Assembly: GCA_948470475.1 (NCBI GenBank)
Contig: OX419342.1
Coordinates: 645,701 to 709,700 of the forward strand
DNA from: Galaxea fascicularis
Taxonomy: Eukaryota > Cnidaria > Anthozoa > Scleractinia > Euphylliidae
DNA length: 64,000 nucleotides
Direction of reading: 5' to 3'
Under the pieces are notes generated by a model. The model had not been told where the DNA came from and ran no database searches. It was given only the letters and a program-made list of their open reading frames with translations. The position numbers and the translations under genes are program-made. This document shows positions 47,762 to 60,955 of the stretch, piece by piece. Position 1 is the first letter of the stretch. Each line of letters starts with the position of its first letter.

Positions 47762-49032
47762 CTTTACAATTGATGAGCTAAATGTACGTAGTTGAGCCCA
47801 ATAAGCCTACTTCTGGCCATTCGGAAGACTCGATCATTGTACTTACAGGACTCGAAGGTATTTAATTTAATAGTAGTCATTAATGACGCAGGGCCGCCCC
47901 TGTTCAGTGATACCAGCCTGACGTAAACAATGGACCTGTGCGTTTTCTTATGTTTGCCATACAAATTATGTCAAGGTTTTGTTTTGAACTTGTATTTTAA
48001 CTGAAATAACAACCTTAACTTATTTTCAGCCTGAAGACCATTTACGTTGCACGGCTTTTCTGTGCAGATGGTTTGTTTCAGCTGGCTGCAGTTTTTACTG
48101 AAGTGATTTCGTAGCTAGGTGAATAACTATTATGCGACCACATCTGTGATTTAAAATTTAATCTGGTAAATTCAAGGTTTTACTCCCCCTCTCCTAACTA
48201 TCCTTCACTGCACGGATCGGATTATGATCAAAAATGAGTTATTCGGGGATAATATGTTTGTCAGTTTTAGATACTACGCAGAAATTAAAAGGAATCAGGG
48301 TCTGAAATCCTCACTTCAAAGACTTAAACTGAAAAACACCAGACCTTGACGATTCGATAGTATGTTTAAATAGCTGTAAATAACTGTAAGATGCTGTAAA
48401 TCATTGTCGTTACCTGTGTTAAATGGAAAATGGAATAGAAGTTTCCGTCATCCCTAGCCATGGGCGTGAAGCTCATTTTTATCAGTTCCTACCCATTCTC
48501 CACCATTCGAATGACCGAATCATAACCCGTTACAAAATAATCAATGAACACCTGGCGTCCCTGTGTTCCTGCATTAGCTGTTGAACGTTTTTTCCATCGG
48601 CGTTCTTTTCCTTGTCTCTGTCCTTCCTAACGTCGCTCCACTGAAGGCCAATAATTCCTTTTCAAAGGTAAGGCAGTTGCGGAAGAGGCGAAAGAAGCAA
48701 AAAAAAAAAAAAAAAAAGGAAGGAATTTTAGCCTCGTTTTCTCACGTACCACTAGGCCCCTCACAACAAAATCATCACCGGTTGTGTATATCCTGCTCAC
48801 ATACGAAAGCGTTTACTCAGATAATGATTATCACAATCCGTGGCCTTGACAAGTCTGACAACAGTTTCTGCTCTGTTCTGTCCGGCTGTTAATACTACGT
48901 TACGGCACGTTACGACACGTTACGTTATGTTACATTATGCTATCTTGTGCTGTTACTCGAAGCAATCGTTTTGCGCGACGAATTCCAACAGCGAGAATTG
49001 CGTGATGCGGTGTTCATCTATGTTAAGTCATG
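47762..49032. other. Intergenic E-F
   Basis: No gene seen. It contains an A-run at about 48701-48718 and, at 48890-48950, a run of acgttacg-like units just upstream of gene F. An upstream ATG at about 49019 in another frame overlaps the gene F start and could act as a short uORF if transcribed. Confidence 0.5.
48890..48950 (+). repeat. ACGTTACG-type short tandem repeat upstream of gene F
   Basis: Successive cgttacg/cacgttacg/gttatgttac units lie within about 140 bp of the gene F start, in the presumed promoter or 5' UTR. Confidence 0.65.
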
Positions 49033-52000
49033 ATGGCGGAAGTTGAGTGCGATGCTCTACCTTCTGGGTACGAATACGACTTTGTTTCGACCGTGTTTGA
49101 TGAATATCACTGCCTGATTTGTCACTTACCTTTACGAGAACCAGTGCTTACGAGATGTGGACACAGATATTGCAAGAAATGTCTGAACGAGGCGATTAGA
49201 AGGTAAGATCCACGATCAGATCGGTTTATACAACACGGTAGTGAGAAATTTTGGAACAGAGAATTTCACTGATTGCAAAAATCAGTTAAACTGATTTAAA
49301 GAGATATGTGCAGAGTAATGTGCCCAGTGTCTTTTAAAAGCAACGGAAAGCAATCGATATCGATGAGCCTTTGTCTTTATTTTTGTTCACTGGAGTTTAC
49401 AGTTTAATGAATTCTGTACGTTTAACCTAAAACCAACGGTAAAAGTTGGTTTTAAAGTTCCTTTCGTAATTATGCGCAGATCGCAGAAATTGATGTGAGA
49501 TTTGTGGTTGAAAGTCAAGTGAAAAGCTCTTCTAACACAGCCACTTCATCGAGACATTTCGTACTTGATCCTTATCGGTTAATACGTTCGCTGTCAAGAA
49601 TTTGAAGACAAGAGGCGTTGGTTTCCGTTATCGAACAAACAGATGAGTCGTTCAAAATGTAGTACACCACTTTTTTCATATCAGACAGCAACAAGACCCC
49701 GAATGTCCAGTGGACAGAGAATCGTTGGATCCAGAAAAGGTAACTTATTTTTTATTTTTAGATTTGGACGAGTGAAAGAAGGAATAAATTAACCACACAC
49801 TAACACTCGCTTGCCAGCATGATGTCTTACGACTAATATTCTTTTCGCATTCTAGACATTTCTAATAAATAAACCAGCGGGGAGTGACGCGCTTGACGTT
49901 TTTTTTTTTTTTGACACGCTTTCGATTTTAAGTCACGCAAAGAAAAAGTCACGCAAGTCTATAAGTGTGGACTTACTGAAAACTTAGGAAATATCCAAAA
50001 CCTACGTGGGTAAAAGTGGTTTTTCTGTCCTTTTTTCGTCATTCATAAGAATGGCTCGTTGGCAATCATTGTTACACGATCTGATGAGTTTGATATGTCT
50101 TAAAAGAGGTCGCTTCACACCTGCTGTATTAATTATGGAGAAACGTATCCTAAATTGATAAAGAGATAACAGAGCGCCAATACGTAATTTCAGTATAAAT
50201 GAACACGAACATAAAGCTATAGGAAACGCATAAGGTATTTTGAATTTTTTTGACCGTTTATGTGATTGTGTGGTAAGAGGTTATACATCCCAAAGCTGAT
50301 CGATAACCAGTGAAGAAATTGGAAATTGAAATGAACGGATATCGTATATAATATATCAAAGAGAAAAAAATCATGAATTAATTTGCGGAGTCTTTATAAA
50401 TAATGAGTGAAGTCAGGGTTTACTGATGTTCCTTTCTCCAAGGGTAAGTTGTTCCCGAAATCAATAAGCTTCTTTTTTTTCACACTACTCAGGACATATT
50501 TCCGGATAAAGCCACAGAACGAAACATTCTCTCTTGTCATGTGAGATGTCCGAGTGAAGGATGCGAGTGGACTGGGGAGACTCGAGACGTGGAGGTGGCG
50601 ATCTTTATTAATAAATTTATTTCAACTCGTGAACTTGCGTTCGCAAGGACTGACCTTTGTTAGCTTTTTTTATGATCTTTTCTGAGAAAATCCTGTTTTC
50701 GGTGCCTACGACAAAATTTTCCAAGATTTGTAATATGTTATATAACGAAAATATGATAGTAATAGTTGTAATAATAATACCACCTAGTTCAAGTCGAACG
50801 GAAAGAATGAAAGGAAAATTTAAAAAGGAAAAGACAAGAAAGGAAGAACAAAAAGCAAGATAAATTTAATGGCTTTGTTATGTTATGTTTCCCAGACTCA
50901 TTTACAGAGCTGTGATCTTAAGATGATCCTTTGCCCCAATCACCATTGCAAAGCTTTGTTGGAAAGGAGGCTTGTGGAGGATCACATGCAGAACACGTGC
51001 AAGTGGCGATCTGTACATTGTGGTTACTGCAATGAGCAATACGCCAAAAATGACGAAGAGGTAGATACACAGCTGAACAGAGTCTATTGGCTTAGCCAAT
51101 TTCAAAGTGAGAAATAGACAAGCTAATTTGATAATATTTTCTAACCTCGGCTTGTTGTCAGGTCAGTTTTGTCTAACAACAAAGTCGTATGTTTGAATCG
51201 GGGGCTGTCGGCACCGTAAAACAAGTTTATAGGGTCAGCGAAAGAACTGGGGACTGAACCTGGGACAGCCCCCCCCAGCCCAGGCCTCCTCCGAGTTTTG
51301 TCAGTTTGTTAACGCTCGGCGGCCCTTTTTCTGTTTTAATGGGCTTCTTAATAACTGAGACTTTTTTTTTTCTTGCCAAAACGTATATTTTCACTCAGTG
51401 CTACCTGCTGTGTTGTTTGCAGGGACACTCTTCCGAATGCCGGAGGCTTCCATCTGACTGTCCTAACGGGTGTGGTGAAGTGGTACCCAGAGAAGAGGTG
51501 AGCTGTAAATATAGAGGCCATTTTATAGATACCATTCTAATTAAATAATACCAGAAAAAGTACGTAGCCCTGTTGTAATCAAGTCACTGACACAGCAATG
51601 TGAATCTCCAACAAGACTTAAATTGGTTTTATGTGAAAAAGGTGGTCGTGGTTTTGTAAATTATTTTTTCTTGCCCAGTTTCGAGTGACATAAGCACGCT
51701 TGAACGGCTGAAACCGGAAGATACATTGTTGAAACTTGTTTTAAACAAATAATTTGAGGTTTTACCAGATTAAGGGGTTCTATGTGTATCACACGATTTT
51801 CTAAAGATGAGTAATCTTCTTAGATGACAGCACATCTGGATGTCGTTTGCTCTCAAACCCTTGTGAACTGTCAGTATGAGTATTTGGGCTGCAGCGGCAA
51901 GGTAATTCTTCTTAATTCTTGCATTTTTGTTATAGAGATGTTACCGTTTTGCGCTTTTTAAGTCGTTATTTTTCATCTACTTTTCTATTTTATTTTTTGA

Positions 52001-53025
52001 ATTTGAAGGGGTGTGGGGCTAGGGGGGGAGGCGGTAGTCTTACTGTTGTTGGAGAGGTCTTATGGTTTGGTGGTGTTAAAGTTGGCGGGTTGTTGGAGCC
52101 GTGCGAGTAGGTCTACGCTTTATGCTAAACTCTGAACGTATCAAAACAAGAGGAAAACATTATTAAGAATTTCATCTAGTGCAAATCAAAACCCATACGG
52201 TAACCCTTACCGTTTAAAGAAACAAGGATGTTTAACAGTTAGTGTTCACAGTGAAGTCATAGAATTAAAACGATGAACATTAACAAGGCCAGAATGAGTT
52301 TATATTTCGTAAAAATGTTATGTTTACTGTGCACACAGGTCAAAAGATGTGAAATGAAAGACCACCTGGACGAAAACTTGCGATGTCATTTTGAACTGTC
52401 TGTTGACAAACTTAGCGGCGTCCAAGACGAGTGCCAAATCCTCAGACGTGAATTGGATCAAGTAAAAAAGGACTATCGTGCAATAGGCTCAAAATTCGCT
52501 TCACTCGAGAAGGAGGTCAACGAATTGAAACAAAAACATAAAGATATGGAAACATTCGCGCCTTTCATATGGAAAGTGACAAACTTTTGGGAACGAGTAA
52601 GCAAAGCAAAAACAGACAAAGAGACCCGATTTGAAAGTGATTCTTTTTACATTGGTCCTCAAGGATACAAGATGAAACTGGCTATGTATCCTAATGGAAC
52701 AAAAGAAGCCAGAAATGCCCATATATCGCTTTATATTGCACTTATGAAGGGCAGATACGATGCCATATTGCCTTGGCCTTTTCGATACAGAGTAACATTG
52801 ACTATTATCGATCAGAATCCTGACCTGATGCAAAGACACAATTTTGTTAAGTCTTTTGTACCAGAGCCCACGTGGAAGAGTATGCAACGACCAGTAAGCG
52901 AAGAGAACGAGAGAAGAGGCTTCGGAAGATTTTTCTCGCATGTAAAACTCAAAACGGGCTCGTACGTTGTGGATGATACTTTGTTCGTGAAGTTTGAAGT
53001 GAGTCCAGCGGACAAAACGGATTAA
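49033..53025 (+). CDS. TRAF-like RING/zinc-finger/MATH protein, gene F
   Basis: Predicted 443 aa. Exons: 49033-49202, 49685-49739, 50493-50594, 50896-51060, 51423-51497, 51824-51901, 52339-53025. Two in-frame ATGs stand side by side (49030 and 49033). I chose the second because it gives the 170-nt first exon and the MAE start shared with D and E; use of the first adds only one Met. RING C27-x2-C30, C42-x-H44, C47-x2-C50, C64-x2-D67. Zinc fingers about 76-227, coiled coil 239-287, MATH 290-440 (FIWKVTNF, QGYKMKLAMYPNG, ILPWPFRYRV, YVVDDTLFVKF). No disruption was seen. Head to tail with E and G. Confidence 0.93.
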
Positions 53026-53579
53026 ATTGCAGTTCATTGACACCTACTAAGCTGCAAAACCCGATGGGTTTCCTTTCGTATTGCGGCTGACTCTTGAACG
53101 TATAACCATGTATACTTACGTCTATGTATAACAAACGTCTCTCTTCTCATTTCCAATTCATTATCATTTTTTGATAAGTAACTGTAAATCATTAATAACA
53201 AAACCTTATTTACAATCTATTGACGTAAACCTTTGGTTTCGTGGTTCACAGCAGGAAAAAAAGGGTTTGGTCACCAGAAATAAATTTTCGGCCTTGGATT
53301 TTTTTGTCTGTTTTCTTCAGTTTGTGTATTTAGACGACTGTCGACAAAAGCTAAACGAATTGCTAAATGTTCGGAGATCCACCTTTAACTTTGCAAACTG
53401 ATTTCAACTTGTGAACCACGATATTAGGTGAACTTGCACATCCAGAATTTTTTCAGCCATTTTTTCGGTGCTAACAGCCAAGTTCTAGTTTTTGCTGCTC
53501 TTTGAGTGGAAGAGTCAAGACTGATACAAAGATCACTTCTTTTAATGTGAAATCATGTTGTTGATATGCTGCCCAACTC
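53026..53579. other. 3' flank of gene F, nothing recognisable
   Basis: No gene, RNA gene or clear repeat was found before the LINE fragment. Confidence 0.4.
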
Positions 53580-53935
53580 AAGGACACCTTGCAGAGAGTT
53601 CAAAATGCAGCCGCCAGACTTGTCGTTATGCAGGGCAAATTTTGCCACATTACCCCAGTGCTCCATCAGCTGCATTGGCTTCCTGTCTTATTTCGTATTA
53701 ATTTTAAGATTTTACTTTTAACTTTCAAAGCCATTCACGAATTAGCACCGTCCTATATCAATGATCTTGATAAAATTAAGCCTTTAAACTAAAGATATAG
53801 AATGCGATCTAACGACGGAATATCGCTGTCTCATCCGAATTTTAAAACTTTAACAACCCTGGGCGACCGTGCTTTCGCTGCTTCGGCGCCTAAACTCTGG
53901 AACGATCTGTTGACGCATCTTTTTAGTAAGTTTTT
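53580..53935 (+). pseudogene. LINE reverse transcriptase C-terminal fragment
   Basis: LQRVQNAAARLVVMQ, HWLPVLFRINFKILLLTFKA and IHELAPSYINDL form the standard post-RT succession of CR1/L2-like LINEs. After a stop, the text goes on as RYRMRSNDGISLSHP ... LGDRAFAASAPKLWNDL. 5' truncated and interrupted. Confidence 0.85.
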
Positions 53936-55072
53936 TCATTCTTAGTTAGGCGAGTATGTGGTTTTTTTCTTATTTACTTTTAGCATGACTTTTGAAGGCG
54001 TACTTTTTAGTTAGGCTTTTTATTCCGGCTTAGCTAGGCTTTTTAATATTTTACACAACGCATGATGTAATTCGTATTTATAATTTAGTTATTTCATTCC
54101 ATGCATTGTTGTAATGCGCAGCTGAGCATCTCGTCATGGAAACGGCGCAATATAAACTCGTAATTTATTTATTTATTTTATTTACCTTCTTGCCATTTGA
54201 AGGCCAGGTCACTTAGCAGCCAAAAATGATTGCGCGGCAAGTAAAAAAAACACCGACTTTCCCAAAGAAGCCAGGGAAAGTTAAAAAAGGGGATTTCTAC
54301 AAAGACAGTGTTCTTGTCTTCAACTTTCCCGTGATACCAGTGCAAGATGAATGAGTATGGTCTTTGTAAAATTAGTGCTATTTCAAAGCTATGAAAAGCC
54401 GAAAAAGGTGACGGAAAACAAGAACTAGAGCAGTACGTGTATTATTGACGTTTGAATTCGAAATAAACATCAACTTCTTAACACTTACCTGTGGTCTATT
54501 TGGCTTTCACGCGCGTCCTTTGGTAGATACATGTCTCATCCATTTTATAAGGACATTAAAAAATAAATTACACTACTTGTAACCCTTATTATTCTTCTTT
54601 GGGGATAGCAAAGCGTGCGAATCATGCAAGCGCGCGGAAAAATTGCTTCCCAGTGCATCCCATTTTCCTCATGGGAAGCAACCGATGTTTCTTCAAGATT
54701 TGTTGTCATTAAAAAATAATAATAGTTTTTTAATAAAGGGAAATATATAAACCTAGCTTGAGTAAACCGGGGCTGTTCCGTCCAATGGTGCTGAACAGTG
54801 CGCCTTGTGTTTTTATCGTTGAAAGAAGCTTAGTTGAGTGGTATTGTATATGGTGGATATGATTGCATGTCCTGTTTTTTCTCTTCCGCGCTTTCTTTTT
54901 ATGTCTCTCTTTCTCTTTTGTGAGATTTTATGAGTTAGCGGAGTCAAGAAAAGGTATCTTAATTTTCAAAATTTCAAAAAGTTGTAACACTTTTTATTTT
55001 ACGTTATATTATACACCTTAACGTTTTTAGCCGAAATAACTATGGTATTAAATCATATACACAGTTTGTTTT
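53936..55072. other. Intergenic F-G, LINE 3' tail and unassigned sequence
   Basis: It includes a short TTTA-rich tail (about 54165-54185) likely belonging to the LINE. The rest has no gene-like frame. Confidence 0.4.
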
Positions 55073-55489
55073 AAGGCATGCACTAAAACCCGAAACAACG
55101 AAACGAAACCACCGAAACAAGCGAAACGAACGAAACGAAGCCACGAGCCAGCAAAAGACGGAATTATCTTACATTTAGGACTTAAAGAAAGAAAATGGTT
55201 TCGTATTTTTTTTTTTTTATGTATTTTTAGGGCGGAGCAACGACCAAAGCAAATGAGAAAAGAAAAGAAAGGAAAATAATTGAAAAGTTAGGGAAAGAAG
55301 TATTAACTGATAACATCTCAGTATCGCTACTTGTCTCCTTGAGACTACGTTTAAACTGTGTAGTAGGGGAGAAGATTGTAAATTACAAGGACAGAATATA
55401 GGAGACCAAAAATCCATGTAATCACATTGTTTCGGTGGTTTCGTTTCGGTCGTTTCGTTTCGTTGTTTCGGGTTTTAGTACATGCCTTA
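55073..55489. mobile_element. MITE with CGAAAC-rich terminal inverted repeats upstream of gene G
   Basis: aaggcatgcactaaaacccg then cgaaacaacgaaacgaaacc at the left is mirrored at the right (ggtttcgtttcggtcgtttc ... catgcctta). The arms of about 55-65 bp consist largely of cgaaac units. The right end lies about 215 bp before the earlier possible gene G start, so the element is in its promoter region. Confidence 0.8.
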
Positions 55490-55746
55490 TTTTAAATGTT
55501 TGACCTGGTGGAGAGAAGCTGCGCCTTTCAAAATATCAGTTTTTAACCTGTTTTTAAACACGTACTTTCCACACCGAGTAACTAGCCCTGCTTTTATTTT
55601 AGTTACTTTTTGAGCGGAATTAACGTACTGTTTCCGTTGAAAACGTTTGTAACTCGCTTTGGAGTTGTGTGTGACGTCTGGCTACTTGGTAACCACGTAG
55701 GTACGTGACTTCAGTAATGTCACGCTCATTTGCTTCCGTTTGGAAT

Positions 55747-58700
55747 ATGGCGGAGGGAGGTGTACCAGAGCTCGGTGGCTATGAATACGACTTTGTTAAT
55801 GAAATCCCTGATGACTGGGAATGCCTTGTGTGTCAGTTACCTCTTAAAGATCCTATACAGATCGAAAAATGTGGTCACAGGCTCTGTGAGATCTGTGTTG
55901 CAACAATTTTAAGGTGAGTTGGAAAATCTGTGTCTAATTGGAATCCATGTCATCTCGCAGCGACTTCCTCCCCAAGTGACCAACCTACAGCTTCGTGAAA
56001 ATACGAAACGAATCTTGCAATTCTCCGTGATATAGATAAACCTGAATCTACAATCTCCCAAGACAAATGTAGTCTTCATTTGTCTATTGTATATTTCCAC
56101 TAGATAACTACTAGCTTACTAGTGTCGGCGAAAAGTAAATCTGCAATGAAGCGAATTGTACTTGCAGCAAATCTGTAAGCAGTAAAAGGTTTGTTCCTTT
56201 CGCTTAATTGAAAGATCTTTGTTTTGCTTGTTTATCGCCCAAAGAGAGCCGAATGAATTCGTTATGTAGAAGAATTAAAGGGCTGACAGACCCATGAATG
56301 AGGTAAAGTCAGTTGGTGTCATACATGTAATTAGGAGGTATACTTGATGGAATTTCAGTTAAAAACGTGATCAAGGTTTCGTCTGATCACATCAAGTCTT
56401 AACATCCAATAGTGACATGATATTTAGCCGTCTATTTTCAATGTAGCAGTTGCTGGTGAACTCAGGATCGACAAAACAAGTGAACCGAATCGCACGAATT
56501 TTAATTTGGCTTGCTTGCGATATTACTTACTTTGCTTAATTGTAACAGTTCGCGTAGAATTTCTACAAGGCATTTTCATACAACTGTTTCATACCATGTA
56601 ATGGTGTTGATAGAACATCAAGTAGATCAGGAGTTTATTAACCTGAGTAATAATATGTTTTGCTAAGCTGACTTTGCTTTAAAACAAATTCTTCCGTTCA
56701 GATCTCCAACTCCTCAGTGCCCCGCAGACAGGGAGCCAATATCAAGAGAAAGGGTACTGAACTTTATGTTTTACATCTCTCGTGGCTTTTTAATATGTAT
56801 CCAATTTTCTTGATTAGGGTTCTTCTCTAGGCGAAAAAAAAAAACCGCTGATCGATACCCGGTAATATAGCGGCAATGTGATCTGCCGTCGTTTATAAAT
56901 ATGAATGAAGTAATTATCTGCAACAAGGAAAACTACGATAGAATAAAATGCTTTGAGTTGCTTCACGTGATACTGCTGTGATTTAAAGTGAAAGCTGTCT
57001 CTAATTTGGATAGCTGTCATACGATTTGAGCACAAGTATATGACAATAATTATGAAACAGAAGAGTATTTCATAGTCCATAATTTGTTGCCAGCTTCGAT
57101 CACTATCACGGGTTAAACCAGTGGTGCGTGAAACGTGGTAAATTCAAATTTATGCGCCCTTTCAATCTTTGAGGATTTATGGCAGAAATTATTCATGAAA
57201 TAAAGTTTTACCTTTTTAGGTCATATACTAGAACTTTTCCTTTTTAGGGCATTTTTACTATAACTCAGTTTGTTTTGGAGTTTGTGCCTCAGTTCATCTT
57301 TTGTCCCATGTGTGATTAAAGAAGTACCATGTCAGTAGGCTTTTGTACATTATGCTCTTGTTTCCCCACTAAAATGCTCCATCTTAATGCTCCAATTTTC
57401 CCACTAAAATGCTCGGTCTCCCCCAAAAATTTTCTTTTACATTTCATTGCAATTGTATTTCATTTTCATGTTATTTTCATTTTGTTTCACATTTTAATTG
57501 CTTAAAAAAAGAAAAACTCGCCGTGAAAATTTAGTGGCAGTCCTCGGCCACCATACACCAGTGAACAAACGTTTCATAACTTACTGTCCACTTCTTCTTT
57601 TAGATTTTCTCCGATGTTGCGTGCCATCGCAAAATTCTGGATGCGAAGGTCAAATGCCCTCATCAGGGCTGCTCCTGGACCGGAGAGCTCAGAGATGTTA
57701 AGGTAGCAAAATCTGTCGTGTGTTGTTTCGCCATGTAACTAGCTTACGGAAGTGTAAAGTGGTGTTAGCCTACTTGTAGCCGTACCCCCTCCCCCCCCCC
57801 CCCGGAGTAAAAACGGGAGGAGGGTACGGCTACACGTAGGCTAGAATGATGTGTGGGACTTGAAAAGGTTGTGAGCGCGTGGTTAGAAGGTCGTTTGTCT
57901 AAGGCTAAATCCGAGTGCGCATCTTGTGTGATGCAGGAATGCTGAAATGTTTAGTACACCATGTTGAACGCCTTACATTTTACGCAAGATCAGTTGAGTT
58001 GGTGGTACGTTGAATGAGATTTTTCGTGGTTCGAACATTGCTATCCAACAAATGTTCTTCGGATTGTACAAGTACCGTTTATCCCGAACCTAAGAGAAAA
58101 AATACATCTCTCTTCATTCAAGCTTATGTAAAGTTGAAAGTAGTCTTTAGAGACGGTAGGCAATAGCCCGCGAGGGAAGTGTGCGTCCCTCTTCCAAAAA
58201 GACTGTGATAAATTGTAGATCAAAATATGTCATTCCTAAAGGAGTGCCCATTTTCAGACTTGAGCTCAAAATTGATTACGTGGATTGTTGAAGTCATTGA
58301 AGATTAAACTTATTTTGTCGGTCTAAACTGGAGTCTAAACGAAGCTGTTATTGTTGCGTTCTCAGAAACACGGAGATGAGTGTCCTTATCAACAAGTACA
58401 GTGTATCAATACCGGATGTGATGAAAAGGTTCTTCGCAAGGACGTCATTAAACACGTGGAGACCACGTGCCTATGGTCCGTCATGCAGTGCGCATTTTGC
58501 GCTCATTGCTTTCCAAAATTGGAGAAAAAGGTATGTCCACATTGCAGTCTTGCACATGTTGGGTCGTTAACAGTCAGACGAAAAAATCCGTGTGCTGTTT
58601 CAGTATAATTGGTGCATGTCTAAATTCCTAACCTGCTACAGGAGGAGCATCTGGTAAAAAGCCGTGATGGCCTTCAGACGACACCTTCCATTTTTATTCG

Positions 58701-60955
58701 GATTATTTTCGCAGTATACTCAAATCGAATTGCTCTATTTTCCCATGTTATTTCTAAAATGTTTACTTGAAATGGATGATTGTTTCTGTTTTTCCTCATG
58801 TTCTTCCTTTGGAACATGAATTATGATTATTATTTTTTGTATTATTTTGTTTAGTCCCACAATGGAACCTGCGCAATGTTTCCAGTCGAGTGCAGCAATA
58901 AATGTGGAGTAATGAATATCCCAAGACAGGAGGTACTCTTTCCTTTACTCTTTCCGCTCAGTAGCTGCTTGATTCTATTTTCGAATACCCGTAAATTCCC
59001 TCTATTCAGCTCCATCTTTGCAGTGCAACTACTCCGACCAAGGCCACCCAAGACAGTTTTTTACAAATTGGCCAATAATGTTCGAGTGTTGAAACAACAG
59101 AATAGCCGCAATTTGAATTTTGTTGTGCTTTAATAGTGGGTAAATTTTTCATACATAATTAATTTTGTCAAAATCCGTTGTTCTGATGAGAGATGATCAT
59201 TGGCTATTTTGCAGAAAATTTTCCTGGTTGGCCTTAGTTGAAGTAGTCGCACTGCAATCAGCCCCCCATTTTCAGAGGAAGAACGTTATAAAGCCCCTCC
59301 CTTTCAACCACCCACCCCCTTCTATTACTACTTTTTTTCTTCAACCAAATTGCAATAAACACCCAAACCTAACGCTTCATGCGCATCGATTTACGCACTG
59401 CTTCACGTCAGCCTAGAAAATTTCAGCTGAATGACCCCGAACTTTGTGTGCTTCAACTTTTCCACTTTTGCTTTCTAGTTTCTTCTTTGCCGCTGTCACT
59501 GCGTTTCCGTAAATTAAACCAGCCCTTTCCTCATGTCCCCTTTCTCTTTAAGCACCCCTCCCCCCCTCTTTCCTCGAACGTCCTTGAAATGCAAATGTTC
59601 CCCCATGAACCTTATAGAGGATTTATGGTTAACCCCCGCTCCCCGCTACCGGAGTATGAACGAAAAGGAAAAATTGTTGACAGTCAAATCACAATTGTGT
59701 GCTACCACCCCTCTCCTTAGAGGCGACCGACACCAGCGACAGCTTTAAGCAGTGTTTGATTTCGCTTTGATCGTTGTTTAATCTCGGTTAGGCGTTCCTA
59801 AAGCCGATATATTAGTGACCAGCTTTCCTCAGCGATAGAATTCAGGAGGTGCTAGAGTCTGAAGTCGTTTATATTCCATTACATGCAGGATCTTTGCAGC
59901 CACAGCACGCACGCAGTAATTATTCTAATTTTTCCTTCCATCAGCTGCCTCAGCACATCGAAAACGTTTGCCCCCTGGCTGTGATAGACTGTGAATATAG
60001 TGCATTGGGCTGTACCATTAAGGTAAGATGTTGATTCAGCTTTAGTAAGAGGGGAGATAGATGTTATCAGAAGAAAGGCTATTCTCGAGCCCGCGATAGT
60101 TAGCATTTCAAGTTTCTTAGTAAAAAGTGTGCAGTGCAACAAAGTAGTCTTAGGTGTCCGTTGGAACTATTGGTCGTGGAAGGCTGGAGACGACACAAAT
60201 CTAAGTAACAGAGAGAACTCTTATCGATCACGTTTTCTTTTGTAAGGGTTTGTCTCGCTAAACAAAGCTCTGACAATCAATTCTCTTTTTAGAGTCAGAG
60301 GCGAGATAGCCAAGCCCACCTTGACGCCATGAAGGATGCCCATCTTCACCTAGCATGCAGGGGATTGGTCAACATGTCCAAAACGATCCAAGAACAAGCT
60401 AAGAAAATAAGTCTCCTTGAAGAAAAATTACAACGCGTGCAGAATTCCCCCTTTATATGGAAAATACCGAACTTTACGTCGGTCTTGGCTGCCGCTCAAA
60501 CAACTGAAGGGAAAGTCATTATCAGCGATCCTTTTTATTCTTGTCGTAAAGGTTACAAGTTTGAGCTCGAACTTTACCCAGATGGATACCATACTGAGAT
60601 TAGCACGAACGAGAAATCTGCATTTATGTCGATTTATCTTAGAGTTTTGGTTGGAGAATACGACGGGCTTCTGATGTGGCCATTTCAAGACTCTGTAGTG
60701 TTTACTTTGTTGGATCAGAACGAGTTGGTTGAGAAAAGAAGACATTTAAGGCATCAGGTTGAGCTGATGACCGAAGGTCTAACAAGACCCACTGCATCCT
60801 CAGAGCCAGCTTGTGGTGTGTGGGAGTTCGTGTTTCATAAGGAGTTGTTTTCGCGCTTTTACATCAAAGACGACGCGATTTTCATAAAGGTAGCGTTTGT
60901 AGAGCAGAAGGGAAGGACGTTTTCGAGAATTTTTTATGGTGATTATGACTTATAG
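55747..60955 (+). CDS. TRAF-like RING/zinc-finger/MATH protein, gene G (most diverged)
   Basis: Predicted 433 aa from the ATG at 55747; an in-frame ATG at 55705 would add 14 residues. I prefer 55747 because its MAEG start resembles the paralogs. Exons: 55747-55913, 56702-56753, 57604-57702, 58366-58530, 58855-58932, 59945-60022, 60293-60955. RING C26-x2-C29, C42-x-H44, C47-x2-C50, C62-x2-D65. Exons 1, 3 and 5 differ from the family lengths by one codon each (167, 99, 78). Zinc fingers lie at about 74-225, a short coiled coil at 241-263, and MATH at 265-420 (FIWKIPNF, GYKFELELYPDG, LMWPFQDSVVFTLLDQN, FYIKDDAIFIKV), followed by an extra tail of about 20 residues ending FYGDYDL. The last member of the cluster. 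Confidence 0.9.
57766..57843. mobile_element. Short inverted-repeat element (gene G intron 3)
   Basis: tagcctacttgtagccgtac and gtacggctacacgtaggcta are inverted repeats with one mismatch, around a C-run. 78 bp, no coding capacity. Confidence 0.8.

Noticed and set aside
52501..53043. 180-aa antisense frame over the gene F MATH exon
   Set aside because: It is a shadow frame opposite a clearly coding exon and has no recognisable motif.
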